The position numbers and the translations under genes are program-made. Positions 8,192 through 17,102 of a stretch of DNA of 64,000 nucleotides are shown here, piece by piece. Source of the DNA: Herbidospora daliensis (GTDB taxonomy: Bacteria > Actinomycetota > Actinomycetes > Streptosporangiales > Streptosporangiaceae). The stretch covers positions 1,500,077 to 1,564,076 of the forward strand of contig NZ_BBXF01000002.1 in NCBI RefSeq assembly GCF_001570585.1. Direction: 5' to 3'. Within the stretch, counting starts at the first letter, position 1, and every line of letters starts with the position of its first letter. The notes beneath the pieces are model-generated. The model made no database searches. It was not told the origin of the DNA and was given only the letters and a program-made list of their open reading frames with translations.

Positions 8192-9117
8192 ACCACGACG
8201 ACGTCAAGATCTCTCTGGGCGTGTACGCCCTGGGCGCCCTCGACGCCCGGGAGACCGCCATGGTCGAGGCCCACCTCGACACCTGCGACGAGTGCACCGC
8301 CGAACTCGCCGAGTTGTCCGGCCTGCCGCCGATGCTGGCGCGCGTGTCGGCCGCCGACGTCGAGCACGCCGCGGCCCCGCCCCGGGCGGTGCTCGACCGC
8401 CTGCTGGCCGACTCGGCCAAGCGCCGCAGGCGCGGCCGCATCACCCGCACCATGCTGGGCCTGGCGGCGAGCGTCGCGATCGTGGCCTGGGGCGGCGCGA
8501 CCCTGCTGAACGAATCCGGCGAGATGACGGCCACCACGGCCGCCGGGGGCGCCCCGGCATCGGCGCCCGTCCCCGAGATCGCCGCCCAGCAACGGAACGA
8601 CTACGGCGTCCCCGAGCCCCAGCCGCTGCTGACCCAGGAACCCCAGAGCGACGCCGCGGCGGGCACCGGCCCGGCCGAGACCGACGCCGCACCCGCGCAG
8701 GAGCCGGTGCCGGCGTCGTCGAAGGCGCCCCGTGCCTCCAGGGCCGCGCAGCCCGAATCGAGCCCGGCCCCCGAGTCGGCCCAGGCCGACGAACCGGCGA
8801 CCACCAAGATCGCCCCCGAGACCATGACCCTGGAGCGGTCGCGGGGGGAGGTCACGCTGCGGCTCGACCTGGCCGGCCGCGAGGGCGGCACCGAGGTGAC
8901 CGCCACCATGACCGGCGTGCCCGTCGACACCAAGACCGAACTGTTCGCGGTGCCCCGGCAGGGTCCGCGCACGTCGGTGGCGAGCTGGGAGGTCAAGGCC
9001 GACGACGAGGGCAGCGCCACCTTCGTCGGCTCGACGAGCCTGCCGATCGCCGAGATCGCCCGGTTCGAGCTGCGGGGCGCCAACGGCGCCGCACTCATCA
9101 CGATCCCGGTGGGCTGA
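8188..9117 (+). CDS. Membrane anti-sigma factor with zinc-finger (zf-HC2) domain
   Basis: 309 residues. The N-terminal anti-sigma zinc finger has the H-x3-C-x2-C motif (HLDTCDEC). One transmembrane helix follows near residues 90-105 (MLGLAASVAIVAWGGATLL), then an alanine/proline-rich linker, and an extracytoplasmic C-terminal domain of the RskA type (anti-sigma-K-like beta fold, TKTELFAVPRQG). It holds the preceding sigma factor inactive at the membrane until an envelope signal arrives. Its GTG overlaps the sigma stop by four bases. Confidence 0.88.
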   Translation: MNHDDVKISLGVYALGALDARETAMVEAHLDTCDECTAELAELSGLPPMLARVSAADVEHAAAPPRAVLDRLLADSAKRRRRGRITRTMLGLAASVAIVAWGGATLLNESGEMTATTAAGGAPASAPVPEIAAQQRNDYGVPEPQPLLTQEPQSDAAAGTGPAETDAAPAQEPVPASSKAPRASRAAQPESSPAPESAQADEPATTKIAPETMTLERSRGEVTLRLDLAGREGGTEVTATMTGVPVDTKTELFAVPRQGPRTSVASWEVKADDEGSATFVGSTSLPIAEIARFELRGANGAALITIPVG

Positions 9118-9141
9118 CCGGGAATTTCCCGGTCGCCGCCG

Positions 9142-9489
9142 GTGGTTGCCGATCGTATGGACCTGGGTGCGTCATTGGGTGAGCGGGCGACGCTCGTCCA
9201 TTTCTCGACGGCCTTCTGCCAGCCGTGCCGGGCCACCCGGCGGGTGCTCGCCGAGGTCGCCGCGATCGTTCCCGGGGTCCGCCACGTCGAGGTCGACGCC
9301 GAGTCGCGGCTGGATCTCGTACAGGCTCATGAAGTCACGAAAACCCCAACGGTGTTAGTTCTCGACAGTTCTGGAAATGTCGTGAAAAAGGCATCGGGGC
9401 AGCCCAGGAAAGCCGACGTCATCGCGGCCCTGGCTCTGGCTCTGGACACGGCGTCTCAAACCGGGTCTCAGCAATCGGACGGCATGTGA
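9142..9489 (+). CDS. Thioredoxin-fold protein with CQPC active site
   Basis: 115 residues. The redox motif FCQPCRATR (Cys26 and Cys29 from the GTG start) and the cis-Pro loop KTPTVLVL show a thioredoxin fold. A likely role is disulfide reduction or thiol transfer to the neighbouring sulfurtransferase; this is inferred from proximity. Many actinobacterial relatives have an N-terminal membrane helix that is missing here. GTG 9142 and ATG 9157 are both possible starts. The cysteine-containing leader ORF begins 33 bases downstream. Confidence 0.82.
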   Translation: MVADRMDLGASLGERATLVHFSTAFCQPCRATRRVLAEVAAIVPGVRHVEVDAESRLDLVQAHEVTKTPTVLVLDSSGNVVKKASGQPRKADVIAALALALDTASQTGSQQSDGM

Positions 9490-9522
9490 CAGATGGCGAG
9501 ACGAAAGGGTACTGTCGTGCCC

Positions 9523-9606
9523 ATGACTCCCACGACAGAGATGCTCACGAAGCGGCGGGCGGTTGACTTCTGCCGCGTCGCGACGGCTCTCTGTCGCATG
9601 GCCTGA
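9523..9606 (+). CDS. Putative leader peptide upstream of the sulfurtransferase
   Basis: 27-codon ORF, MTPTTEMLTKRRAVDFCRVA followed by TALCRMA. It matches the short actinobacterial leader-peptide class with a K/R-R-x-V-D-x-C-R-V-A...CR core that I recall upstream of sulfur-assimilation genes. The two Cys codons in a short translated leader would let ribosome stalling or progress sense cysteine (tRNA-Cys) supply and control the downstream genes. An in-frame GTG lies at 9517. A 268-bp untranslated stretch follows before the sulfurtransferase; it holds a small hairpin near 9616-9637. Confidence 0.7.
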   Translation: MTPTTEMLTKRRAVDFCRVATALCRMA

Positions 9607-9874
9607 GGGTGATTCCCGGCGGCGTCTGAAGCCGCATCACGCGAACCCATCAGGAGCATCAGGCGATGCAGGTCGATCCCCGTGGCCCCCGCTCCGGCGC
9701 GGCCGACACCACTCTGGTTCCGCCCCGGCATGTCTCGGGGCCTGGGCATCATTCGCATCGTTCCCGCCTCCGGAATCGTCCCTTCGGCCCTGGGTGCGAC
9801 AGCAGCGGCACTGCTGGCCGCCTTTCCCCCGCATCACCACCGCTCATCAGCCGTCTACAACCTGGGAGAAATTC

Positions 9875-10714
9875 ATGAGTCGCTCCGCCGCACTGGTCGA
9901 CGCCGACTGGGTCGAGGCCAACCTCGACACGCCCGGCGTCGTCCTGGTCGAGGTCGACGAAGACGCCAGCGCCTACGACAAGGGTCACATCCGCGGTGCC
10001 GTCAAGGTCGACTGGCGCGACGACCTGCAGGACCCGGTCCGCCGCGACTTCGTCGACAAGGCCGGCTTCGAGGCGCTGCTCTCGTCGCGCGGCATCGGCA
10101 ACGACGACACCGTGGTCCTCTACGGTGGCAACAACAACTGGTTCGCCGCCTACGCCTACTGGTACTTCAAGCTCTACGGCCACGAGAACGTCAAGCTCCT
10201 CGACGGCGGCCGCAAGAAGTGGGAGCTCGACTCCCGCGAGCTGGTGAAGGACGTGCCGAACCGCGAGGCCACCACCTACACCGCCACCGAGCAGGACCTG
10301 TCGATCCGCGCGTTCCGCGACGAGGCCGTGGCCGCGATCGGCAAGCTCAACCTGGTCGACGTCCGGTCGCCCGACGAGTTCACCGGCAAGCTGCTCGCTC
10401 CGGCCCACCTTCCGCAGGAGCAGGCGCAGCGTGCGGGGCACATCCCGACCGCCCGCAACATCCCGTGGAGCAAGGCCGCCAACGACGACGGCACCTTCCG
10501 TTCCGACGACGAGCTCAAGACCCTCTACGCCGACGCGGGGGTCGACTTCGGCAAGGACACCATCGCCTACTGCCGTATCGGCGAGCGCTCGGCGCACACC
10601 TGGTTCGTGCTGCACGAGCTGCTCGGCCAGGCCAACGTCAAGAACTACGACGGTTCGTGGACCGAATACGGCTCGCTCGTGGGCGTGCCGGTGGAACTGG
10701 GAGAGGCCCGATGA
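9875..10714 (+). CDS. Thiosulfate sulfurtransferase (rhodanese)
   Basis: 279 residues with two rhodanese domains. The active-site loop CRIGERS (Cys233) lies in the C-terminal domain, and the inactive N-terminal domain carries GHIRGAVKVDW. It moves sulfane sulfur from thiosulfate to cyanide or thiol acceptors; such genes are often named cysA or sseA in actinomycetes, though they are not the ABC-type CysA. GGGAGAA lies just upstream of the ATG at 9875. Its stop overlaps the ATG of the DUF1416 gene. Expression is probably controlled by the leader peptide at 9523. Confidence 0.93.
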   Translation: MSRSAALVDADWVEANLDTPGVVLVEVDEDASAYDKGHIRGAVKVDWRDDLQDPVRRDFVDKAGFEALLSSRGIGNDDTVVLYGGNNNWFAAYAYWYFKLYGHENVKLLDGGRKKWELDSRELVKDVPNREATTYTATEQDLSIRAFRDEAVAAIGKLNLVDVRSPDEFTGKLLAPAHLPQEQAQRAGHIPTARNIPWSKAANDDGTFRSDDELKTLYADAGVDFGKDTIAYCRIGERSAHTWFVLHELLGQANVKNYDGSWTEYGSLVGVPVELGEAR

Positions 10715-11016
10715 CCACCATCCAGCAGGGGTGCGCCGCGCCCGAGCAGACCGTGGCGCTGCCGACCGGCATCGATCTGTCCAAGCAGGCCGTGATCCAG
10801 GGCGTCGTCACCGGCGCCGGCACCGCCTACGCCCGTCTCCTCGACCACTCCGGTGAGTTCACCGGCGAGGTCGTCGTCTCCGACGAGGGCATCTTCCGCT
10901 TCTTCGCCGCCCCCGGCTCCTGGACCGTCCGCATCATCGCGGGCGGCGGCCGGACCAAGGACGTCGCGGTCGAGGCCAAGCTCGGCGAGGTCGCCCAGCT
11001 CGCGGTGGCCGTCTAA
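10711..11016 (+). CDS. DUF1416 protein
   Basis: 101 residues, a small beta-sandwich-like protein (DUF1416) that in actinobacteria regularly follows the sulfurtransferase gene, as it does here with an ATGA overlap. IQGVVTGAGTAYARLLDHSG opens a carboxypeptidase-regulatory-like fold. Its biochemical role is unknown; coupling to the rhodanese suggests sulfur transfer or storage. A strong terminator follows at once. Confidence 0.88.
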   Translation: MTTIQQGCAAPEQTVALPTGIDLSKQAVIQGVVTGAGTAYARLLDHSGEFTGEVVVSDEGIFRFFAAPGSWTVRIIAGGGRTKDVAVEAKLGEVAQLAVAV

Positions 11017-11028
11017 AGCTCAATGGAG

Positions 11029-11059
11029 AAGCCCGGCCCCGCATGGGGCCGGGCTTTTT
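11029..11059. terminator. Bidirectional terminator after DUF1416
   Basis: Stem AAGCCCGGCCCC/GGGGCCGGGCTT (11029-11040 with 11045-11056, loop GCAT) followed by T residues. It lies 13 bases after the DUF1416 stop and touches the last codon of the converging MarR gene. Confidence 0.93.
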
Positions 11060-11499
11060 CAGTGCACGCCCGCGAGTTGCTCCAGCACGTCGATGAGCGC
11101 GTTGTGCTCCCCGGCGACCTTGAAGAACGCGCGGTCGACGTTCTCCACCACCCCGGCGGCGCGTTCGGCCAGCCGGCGGCCCTCGTCGGTGATCACGAGC
11201 ACCTTCTTGCGCATGTCGGCGGGGTCCTCTTCGCGGCCGAGCAGGCCCTTGACCTCCAGCACCCTGACCACCTGGCTGGTCATCATCACGTCGACGGTGG
11301 CGTGTTCGGCCAGTTCGCGCTGGCTGGGGCGGACGCCCTGACTGTCGAACCACCACAGGTCGACGAGGAGGGCGAACTGCACGTGGGTCAACCCCATCGT
11401 CTTCAGCGCCGTGGTGATCTCCCGCTGCCATCGAAGGGTCGCCCGCCACAGCAGGAAACCCGGGCTCCGGCCTGGACCGGCGTCCCGTTTCGCACTCAC
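11059..11499 (-). CDS. MarR-family transcriptional regulator
   Basis: 146 residues with a MarR winged helix: SQRELAEHATVDVMMTSQVV is the recognition part, and the wing carries EDPADMRKKVLVITDEG. Such dimers repress nearby genes and release DNA on binding a phenolic or lipophilic ligand. The GTG start at 11499 gives the usual MarR length. It is divergent from the membrane protein gene at 11624, a plausible target, and its stop overlaps the shared terminator. Confidence 0.88.
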   Translation of the reverse strand: MSAKRDAGPGRSPGFLLWRATLRWQREITTALKTMGLTHVQFALLVDLWWFDSQGVRPSQRELAEHATVDVMMTSQVVRVLEVKGLLGREEDPADMRKKVLVITDEGRRLAERAAGVVENVDRAFFKVAGEHNALIDVLEQLAGVH

Positions 11500-11623
11500 C
11501 GTCTGATTCCCCGATCTACGACTTCAGGGAGTGTCCCACCTCGCCTCCCGCATATCCGTCGTTGACCAGCCCGGACGGCCGATCTTTGACCTTTCCGGCT
11601 CCTTGACCGCTAGCATGCGCAAG

Positions 11624-12868
11624 ATGTCTGGTACGTCCACCAAGACCGCGCGCTTACCCCTCGACGCGCTCCGGATCGCCGGGTCGTGCGCGCTGCCGCT
11701 GATCATGTGGTTCTCGCTCGGCCGGTTCGTGCGCTGGGTGCTCCTCTACGCGGCCGCGCACCTGTCCCACGGCTCCTGGTACCAGCTGCGGCTCGTGGGG
11801 GTGCTGTTCATCTTCACCCTGGTCGTCATGGTGTCGCTGGCGACCGTGGTCGCCATGCTCTACACCGTCAGGGAGGCGCTGGCCGAGACGCGGGCCCGCC
11901 GCGCGGGCGACGAGGCGCAGGAGACGATCTTCGGGGCGCTCAACCGCACCGCGCTGACCTTCGCCGGTCTCTACATGACCTGGGGCCTGGTCGACCAGGA
12001 CATGCGCGACTTCGAGAACATCGACCGCACCCTCAACCCCGACCAGCAGATCGTCGACAACCTCCAGGGCGTGCAGAGCACCATCGGCGACGGACTGACC
12101 GGCCTCGACGTGCGGATCTCGATCGCCGCCATGATCGTCGCGTTCGCGATCAAGTGGTTCGCCGGCCGCCGCCACGAGAACAAGCCGGGGAAGTTCACCG
12201 GCGTCCTGACCACCTTCGGCGAACTGGCCTTCGTCTTCTACGGCCTGACCGCCACCGTCGCCGCCCTCAAGCTCCGCGAAGACTGGATCGAGCACCGGGC
12301 GCTCATCATGGGCGTGAGCGACGCGACCGAGGACGTGCGCGAGTCGCCGTTCTTCGAGTGGCTCGGCGACGTGTGGCCGCTGCTCGTCGACGCGCTGGTG
12401 CTCCCGCTGGCCTGGCTGACCGTCGGCATCCTGGTGTACGGCGCCTACGCGGAGGACACCCAGACCACGATCAGGGGCACCCGCCTGGAGGGCGTCGGCG
12501 CCCGCGTCGAGCGCAGCCACAACTGGACCCAGGTCACCCTGGCCAAGCTGGCCGGCGGCTTCACCTCCCGCTGGATCCCGCTGCTCAACTCCCTGCGGCT
12601 GACCGCCAAGGGCGGCGCCGCCCTCTTCGGCCTGTACGCCCTGCTCTACGTCGGCCTCCACGTCGGCGGCGACTACCTGGGCAGACTCCTCGCCTACGCC
12701 ACCGCCGGCGGCCCCTACCTGTGGATCGTCACCACCGTGCCGACCACGTTCGTCGTCGACCTGGTGGTGACCGTCCTGTCGATGTGCCTGGTCGCGGCCA
12801 CCTACGACCAGGCCGCGACCCGCAAGCGGCTAACGGAGGAACCGGAGCAGGTCGAGGTCGGGGCTTAA
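11624..12868 (+). CDS. Uncharacterised multi-pass membrane protein
   Basis: 414 residues with about seven or eight predicted membrane helices (for example LFIFTLVVMVSLATVVAMLY and GELAFVFYGLTATVAALKL) and a long non-membrane loop near residues 105-150. I do not recognise a family. The ATG at 11624 is favoured over 11615 because the TAGCAT hexamer (11611-11616) would place transcription start at it, with TTGACC 19 bases further up. The 3' end overlaps the converging gene by 39 bases. It is adjacent to, but not clearly part of, the module at 12.8-20.1 kb. Confidence 0.75.
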   Translation: MSGTSTKTARLPLDALRIAGSCALPLIMWFSLGRFVRWVLLYAAAHLSHGSWYQLRLVGVLFIFTLVVMVSLATVVAMLYTVREALAETRARRAGDEAQETIFGALNRTALTFAGLYMTWGLVDQDMRDFENIDRTLNPDQQIVDNLQGVQSTIGDGLTGLDVRISIAAMIVAFAIKWFAGRRHENKPGKFTGVLTTFGELAFVFYGLTATVAALKLREDWIEHRALIMGVSDATEDVRESPFFEWLGDVWPLLVDALVLPLAWLTVGILVYGAYAEDTQTTIRGTRLEGVGARVERSHNWTQVTLAKLAGGFTSRWIPLLNSLRLTAKGGAALFGLYALLYVGLHVGGDYLGRLLAYATAGGPYLWIVTTVPTTFVVDLVVTVLSMCLVAATYDQAATRKRLTEEPEQVEVGA

Positions 12869-13732
12869 GTCGTCGGTCAGGTCCTCGGTCGGGGTGTCGG
12901 AGCGGTAGCCGGCGGGCCGGATGAAGAACTCGGCCGTGTCGGCGACGTCGGTCGGCACCACGGCGTAGATCTCGATCGGGAACGCCTTGCCGATCTGGGC
13001 GTCCGACTGGTCGAGCGGGGTGTCGTTCTTCAGCACCTCGGTCCGCCAGCTGCGGCCGTCGGCGTCCCGGATGTCCATCTCGGGCAGGCCCGTCAGGAAC
13101 GTGCCGTCGCGGTCGAGGGCGGTGCGGGTGAGCATGATCTTCACCCACTGGCGGCCGGGCTTCTCGGCCGCGCCCGCCGGGTTCGGGATGCGCTCGAAGG
13201 TCGACCGCCAGGCGACGTGCTCGAACTCGTAGGTCTCGCCCGCCGGGATGACGTGGACGACGTCGGGCTCGCCGGTGCCGTACACGTAGGTCGACCAGTT
13301 CGCGGCGGCGGGCGCGCCGACGGCGAGCACCACCGAACCGGCGGCCCCGGCGAAGAACCGGCCCCAGCCCTTCTTCTTCCGCTCGGGTTCCGGCTCCGGG
13401 GGAGCCGGGGGCGGTTCCTCCGTCGCTGCGGGGGGCGGGTCGGGGAACGGCGGATAGGGCTCCGGGTCCTGGAACGACGGCCGGGGGCGCGGCAGCGGAC
13501 GGCCCGCCGCGATGGCCGGGAAGGGCTGGGTCGAGAAGCCCTCGTCGTCCTCCTCCGGCGCCTGCGGAGGCGGAGGCGGAGGCCACACCAGCACGTCGCT
13601 GGGCGGCGCCAGCGGCGGGATGTAGGCCGGGATCATCGGCGGGAGCGGTCCCGAGTAGGTCGTGTCGTCGATCTCGGTCGGCTGCGACGGCGGCGGGGAA
13701 AACCAGTCGCGGGGTGGCTCTTGCTGGTTCAC
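12830..13732 (-). CDS. Membrane-anchored protein: proline-rich cytoplasmic arm plus beta-rich extracytoplasmic domain
   Basis: 300 residues. The first 115 or so are proline/acidic-rich (PLPPMIPAYIPPLAPPSD), followed by a Lys/Arg cluster (ERKKKGWG), one membrane helix (FAGAAGSVVLAVGAPAAANW) and a 140-residue outer domain with YEFEHVAWRSTFERI and VKIMLTRTALDRDGTFL, resembling the DUF4352-like beta-sandwich pattern of its two operon partners. Its GTG overlaps the stop of the upstream gene (GTGA). Function unknown. The proline-rich arm suggests docking to a cytoplasmic partner such as the divergent ATPases. Confidence 0.75.
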   Translation of the reverse strand: MNQQEPPRDWFSPPPSQPTEIDDTTYSGPLPPMIPAYIPPLAPPSDVLVWPPPPPPQAPEEDDEGFSTQPFPAIAAGRPLPRPRPSFQDPEPYPPFPDPPPAATEEPPPAPPEPEPERKKKGWGRFFAGAAGSVVLAVGAPAAANWSTYVYGTGEPDVVHVIPAGETYEFEHVAWRSTFERIPNPAGAAEKPGRQWVKIMLTRTALDRDGTFLTGLPEMDIRDADGRSWRTEVLKNDTPLDQSDAQIGKAFPIEIYAVVPTDVADTAEFFIRPAGYRSDTPTEDLTDDLSPDLDLLRFLR

Positions 13733-14307
13733 GTGCCCTCCGGGGCCAGCGAGTAGTGCTCGACCGGCTTCTCGCCGCCGGTCAGCCCGAGATCGATCTG
13801 CGCTTCCGGGGCGAGGACGTCGACGACGAGGGAGTCGGTGGCGTTGAAGAGCACCAGCTCCGACCCTCGAAGCGCCTCCTTGGGCACCTCGAACACGAGC
13901 GGGGCGTCGATCCACCAGCCCGCCTGCACCCACTTGCCCAGAAGCGTGGAGTCTTCGGCCACCTTGTCGGTGACCTGGTATTTCTTGTCGGCTTCGGTCA
14001 TCAGCCAGGCGGTGTGCGGCCGGAACCGGAAGGGCTTGGCCGGCGAGGTCGCCGAGACGTGCACGACGAGGAACAGGTCACCCGTCTCGACCGTGTCGTC
14101 GGGCAGGTCGACGCTGGTCGCCAGCGCCGTCTTGGTCACCTTGACCGAGAACCGGCTGGTGACGACCTCCTCGCCGGACGCCCCCGAGGCCGTGAGGTTG
14201 GCGTCCGCCGCGCCGGGGTCCAGCGCGAAGGTCTGCGCGTAGACGGCGGCGGCGGCCAGGCTCAGTCCGAGGGTCAGCGCGCCCAGCCGGCGCAGGAAGC
14301 CGGCCAT
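13729..14307 (-). CDS. Secreted or N-anchored beta-sandwich protein, middle gene of the operon
   Basis: 192 residues. A short basic N-terminus and hydrophobic helix (LGALTLGLSLAAAAVYAQTF) precede a domain with VTKTALATSVDLPD and GDLFLVVHVSATSPAKPF, patterned like the domains of both flanking proteins (conserved order: a TKT/KTQ strand, then a hydrophobic strand followed by 'L V V H V x A T' or equivalent). The ATG at 14307 shares a base with the upstream stop. I recognise no named family; function unknown. Confidence 0.75.
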   Translation of the reverse strand: MAGFLRRLGALTLGLSLAAAAVYAQTFALDPGAADANLTASGASGEEVVTSRFSVKVTKTALATSVDLPDDTVETGDLFLVVHVSATSPAKPFRFRPHTAWLMTEADKKYQVTDKVAEDSTLLGKWVQAGWWIDAPLVFEVPKEALRGSELVLFNATDSLVVDVLAPEAQIDLGLTGGEKPVEHYSLAPEGT

Positions 14308-14945
14308 CAGGCCTCCTCGGGCCGGATCGGCAGGGTGACCTGCGCGATGACCTTGGGCTTGATGAAGGCCATCTCTTCGCCGGCCCCGGTCGGCAGGTCC
14401 TTGTCCGGCTCGACCTGCCAGAACTCGCGGGGGTCGCGGCGGCTGACGGGCTCCTCGACGAAGCCGCCGACGTCGATCGTCACCTTGTCGGGGGCCTTGG
14501 CGCCCTCCGGGACGTCGTAGCGGATGACGACGGTGTGGGTGATGCCCGGATGGAGCTGGGCGCTGCGGACGCCGTGGCTCCACACGCCGATCTCCGGGTA
14601 GGTGTCGGGCTTGCCGAGCGGCGGGGTGGTCTTGAGGATCGTCGAGCCGAGGCGTCCGTGCCGGCTGACCATGGGACCGGTCGCCATGCCGCCGACGCTC
14701 TCGGTCGTGTCGCCCTCGTTGGTGACCTTCAGGACTAATTCCACCGCGTGGCGGTCGCCCTCCGCAACGTCGACGGCCTTGACGAACTGGGTCTTGAACA
14801 GCTTCTGATCGATCGTCGCGCCGGCCTGGTACTGCTTCGGGGGCGAATCGGGTTCGGTGTCGAGGCCGCCGGTGCCGGCGGTCACCCCGAGCCCGGACAC
14901 GGACAACAGCGCCACCACGGGCACGAGCACCGGTCGCCGACTCAT
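14307..14945 (-). CDS. Secreted beta-sandwich protein, first gene of the operon
   Basis: 212 residues. A signal peptide (MSRRPVLVPVVALLSVSGLG) is followed by a domain with KTQFVKAVDVAEGDRHAVEL and VLKVTNEGDTTES, the typical opening of DUF4352-like immunoglobulin folds found on actinobacterial surfaces. The ATG at 14945 starts the signal peptide; a start 24 bases upstream only adds a short tail. It is divergent from the ATPase operon at 15104, with 158 bases between the starts, so both operons may share control. Function unknown. Confidence 0.75.
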   Translation of the reverse strand: MSRRPVLVPVVALLSVSGLGVTAGTGGLDTEPDSPPKQYQAGATIDQKLFKTQFVKAVDVAEGDRHAVELVLKVTNEGDTTESVGGMATGPMVSRHGRLGSTILKTTPPLGKPDTYPEIGVWSHGVRSAQLHPGITHTVVIRYDVPEGAKAPDKVTIDVGGFVEEPVSRRDPREFWQVEPDKDLPTGAGEEMAFIKPKVIAQVTLPIRPEEA

Positions 14946-15103
14946 GGCAATGGATGGTAGTACGCCCACACTCGACCCATCCGCCGCAATCGTCCCTATC
15001 TTTGGTGGGAAAGCCGTCCGAATGCCGAGAACCCTGCCCTGATCGGGTACCTAGCTCCTACGCTTTGACCTTACGACGAAATACGGAGGGGCCAGGCGCG
15101 ACC

Positions 15104-17017
15104 ATGGCGAGGCTGACCGACGCGCACCCCGAGCACGCGGAGTTGCGCGCCGACCGCATCTACCTGGGGTGGCAGTACCTGCTGCTGCACCCCGACCCCG
15201 GCCCGCCTCCGAAACGCCCGCCGCGCGCCGACGCCGAGCTGCCGCTTGATCCCGGCCCCGAACTGTTACGCAACGAACGACTACAGGAAGACCTTCTCAA
15301 CCGTCCGGTCAAGTTGTTCCGCACCGTGGTGGCCGGGCTCGCCGTGGTGGTCGCCCTCCTCGGGTTCGCCGGGGTGATCGGCTGGCCGTTCGTGGGCATG
15401 GGCGTGATCGCGGCCGCCGGGGTCGCCGGGGTCTGCTCGTTCGCGATCCACCAGGGCAACAAGGCGGTGCGCTTCCGCGTCCAGGAACGGCTCGCCCAGA
15501 CCGAGCGCGACCGCGCCAAGCGCGAGCGCGAGCACGTCAGGGCCCAGGAGGAGCACGCCGCCCGCTACCGCGACTGGGCCGAGCGCAAGGCGGTCTACGA
15601 CAAGCAGATCAGCTGGTACGCCGTCGCCGTCCCCGACGACATCGACCGCGTCGACGTGGCCGGGGGCACGCTGCCCGGCTGGTCGGCCCTGATCACCCTG
15701 ATCGGCGCCACCCGCCTCTACAGCGGCGGCCACCTCACCGTGCTCGACCTGTCCGAGGGCGTGATCGCCAAAGACCTGATCCAGCTCGCCAAACGCGGCG
15801 GCGACGACCCGCTCGTCTGGGTGCTGCCCTCCGACCTGCCCAAGCTCGACCTCGGGGCGACGCTGAAGCCCGAGGCGTTCGCCGACGTGCTGGCCCACGT
15901 GGTCAGCGTCAGCGAGGAGACCAGCCGCGACATCGGGTTCGACAACGCGATCCTCGAACGTGTCCTGGAGGTGCTCGGCGAGACCGCCACCATCAGCCAG
16001 GTCACCGCCGCGCTGCGGGCCCTGGCCCAGGTCGGCGACCCGCGCGAAGACCTCAAGTCGGGGCGGCTGACCGCCATCCAGCTCGAACGCATCGGCACCC
16101 TCTTCGGCCGGGGCGTGGCCGACCGCGTCGTCATCGAGCGCGCCTGGGCGCTGGAGTCACAGCTGCGCAAGCTGGAGACCCTCGGCTCCGACGCCGTGCG
16201 ACTGCCACCCGCGCGCTTACGCGTGGTCAGCATGGACCGCCAGGCCGGGGTGTTCGGCAACCGGGTGCTCGGCACCTACGTGGCGACCGCGCTGACCCAC
16301 ATCCTGCGCCAGTCGCCGGCCGGCGAACGGCCCTGGTATCACACGATCATCGTGGCGGGGGCCGACAAGTTACGCGGCGACGTCCTCGACCGGCTCATGG
16401 ACGCCTGCGAGACCTCGCGCACCGGGCTGGTCCTCACCTACCGTTCCCTCACCCCGACCGTCAGGGAGCGGCTGGGCCGGGGCCACGCCGCCGTCGCGTT
16501 CATGCGCCTGGGCAACGCCGAAGACGCCCGGGTCGCCAGCGAGCACGTCGGCACCGAGCACCGCCTCGAACTGGCCCAGCTGACCGAGTCGGTCAGCTCC
16601 GTGGTGAACGGGGCCGGCGGCAGCTACACCTCGACGGTGGGCGAGGGCCGCGGCGAGATGGAGGCCCTGGCCGAGGGCGACCTGAAAGAGGGCATCACCG
16701 AGTCGACCGAATGGGGCCGCAGCGCCGGCAAGGTCCACGAGGGGGTCATGCAGCGGTCGCGGGAGTTCCTCGTCGAGCCCCACCAGCTCCAGCAGCTCCC
16801 GACCACCTCAGTGATCGTCACGCACGCCACCGCCGACGGCCGCGAGGTGCGCCTCGCCGACGCCAACCCGGCCATCCTGACCTTCCCGAAGACCACGCTG
16901 GAGGAGGTCAGGTCGCTCTCGGCGACCCCTCCCGTGGTGCCCCCGGAGACCGACGAGAAGGCGCCCCCGCCCAACCTCGGACCTCCGCCGCCGAGGCTCG
17001 ACTGGCGCAAACCCTGA
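15104..17017 (+). CDS. Membrane protein with coiled coil and degenerate TraD/VirD4-like ATPase domain
   Basis: 637 residues: a proline-rich N-terminal arm, two membrane helices (about 73-93 and 96-116), a charged coiled coil (118-170), and then a large cytoplasmic domain. The latter has YHTIIVAGADKLRGDVLDRL and TGLVLTYRSLTPTVRERLG, which look like the Walker B and sensor segments of conjugation coupling ATPases, but I find no Walker A loop. It may be a structural partner of the active ATPase encoded 85 bases downstream. GGAGGGG at 15085-15091 supports the ATG at 15104. The similarity is inferred by eye. Confidence 0.7.
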   Translation: MARLTDAHPEHAELRADRIYLGWQYLLLHPDPGPPPKRPPRADAELPLDPGPELLRNERLQEDLLNRPVKLFRTVVAGLAVVVALLGFAGVIGWPFVGMGVIAAAGVAGVCSFAIHQGNKAVRFRVQERLAQTERDRAKREREHVRAQEEHAARYRDWAERKAVYDKQISWYAVAVPDDIDRVDVAGGTLPGWSALITLIGATRLYSGGHLTVLDLSEGVIAKDLIQLAKRGGDDPLVWVLPSDLPKLDLGATLKPEAFADVLAHVVSVSEETSRDIGFDNAILERVLEVLGETATISQVTAALRALAQVGDPREDLKSGRLTAIQLERIGTLFGRGVADRVVIERAWALESQLRKLETLGSDAVRLPPARLRVVSMDRQAGVFGNRVLGTYVATALTHILRQSPAGERPWYHTIIVAGADKLRGDVLDRLMDACETSRTGLVLTYRSLTPTVRERLGRGHAAVAFMRLGNAEDARVASEHVGTEHRLELAQLTESVSSVVNGAGGSYTSTVGEGRGEMEALAEGDLKEGITESTEWGRSAGKVHEGVMQRSREFLVEPHQLQQLPTTSVIVTHATADGREVRLADANPAILTFPKTTLEEVRSLSATPPVVPPETDEKAPPPNLGPPPPRLDWRKP

Positions 17018-17102
17018 CGCTTCTTCCGGTAAGAGGTTCGTCAACGGGGATGTGTGAGCATGATCGGCAAAGGACCGTGAAAGCCTGGCAGAGAGGGGTC
17101 TC

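Noticed and set aside
9666-9878. 71-codon ORF overlapping the sulfurtransferase start by ATGA
   Set aside because: Low-complexity Ser/Pro/Arg/Gly translation, no similarity to anything, and the leader peptide explains the upstream region better.
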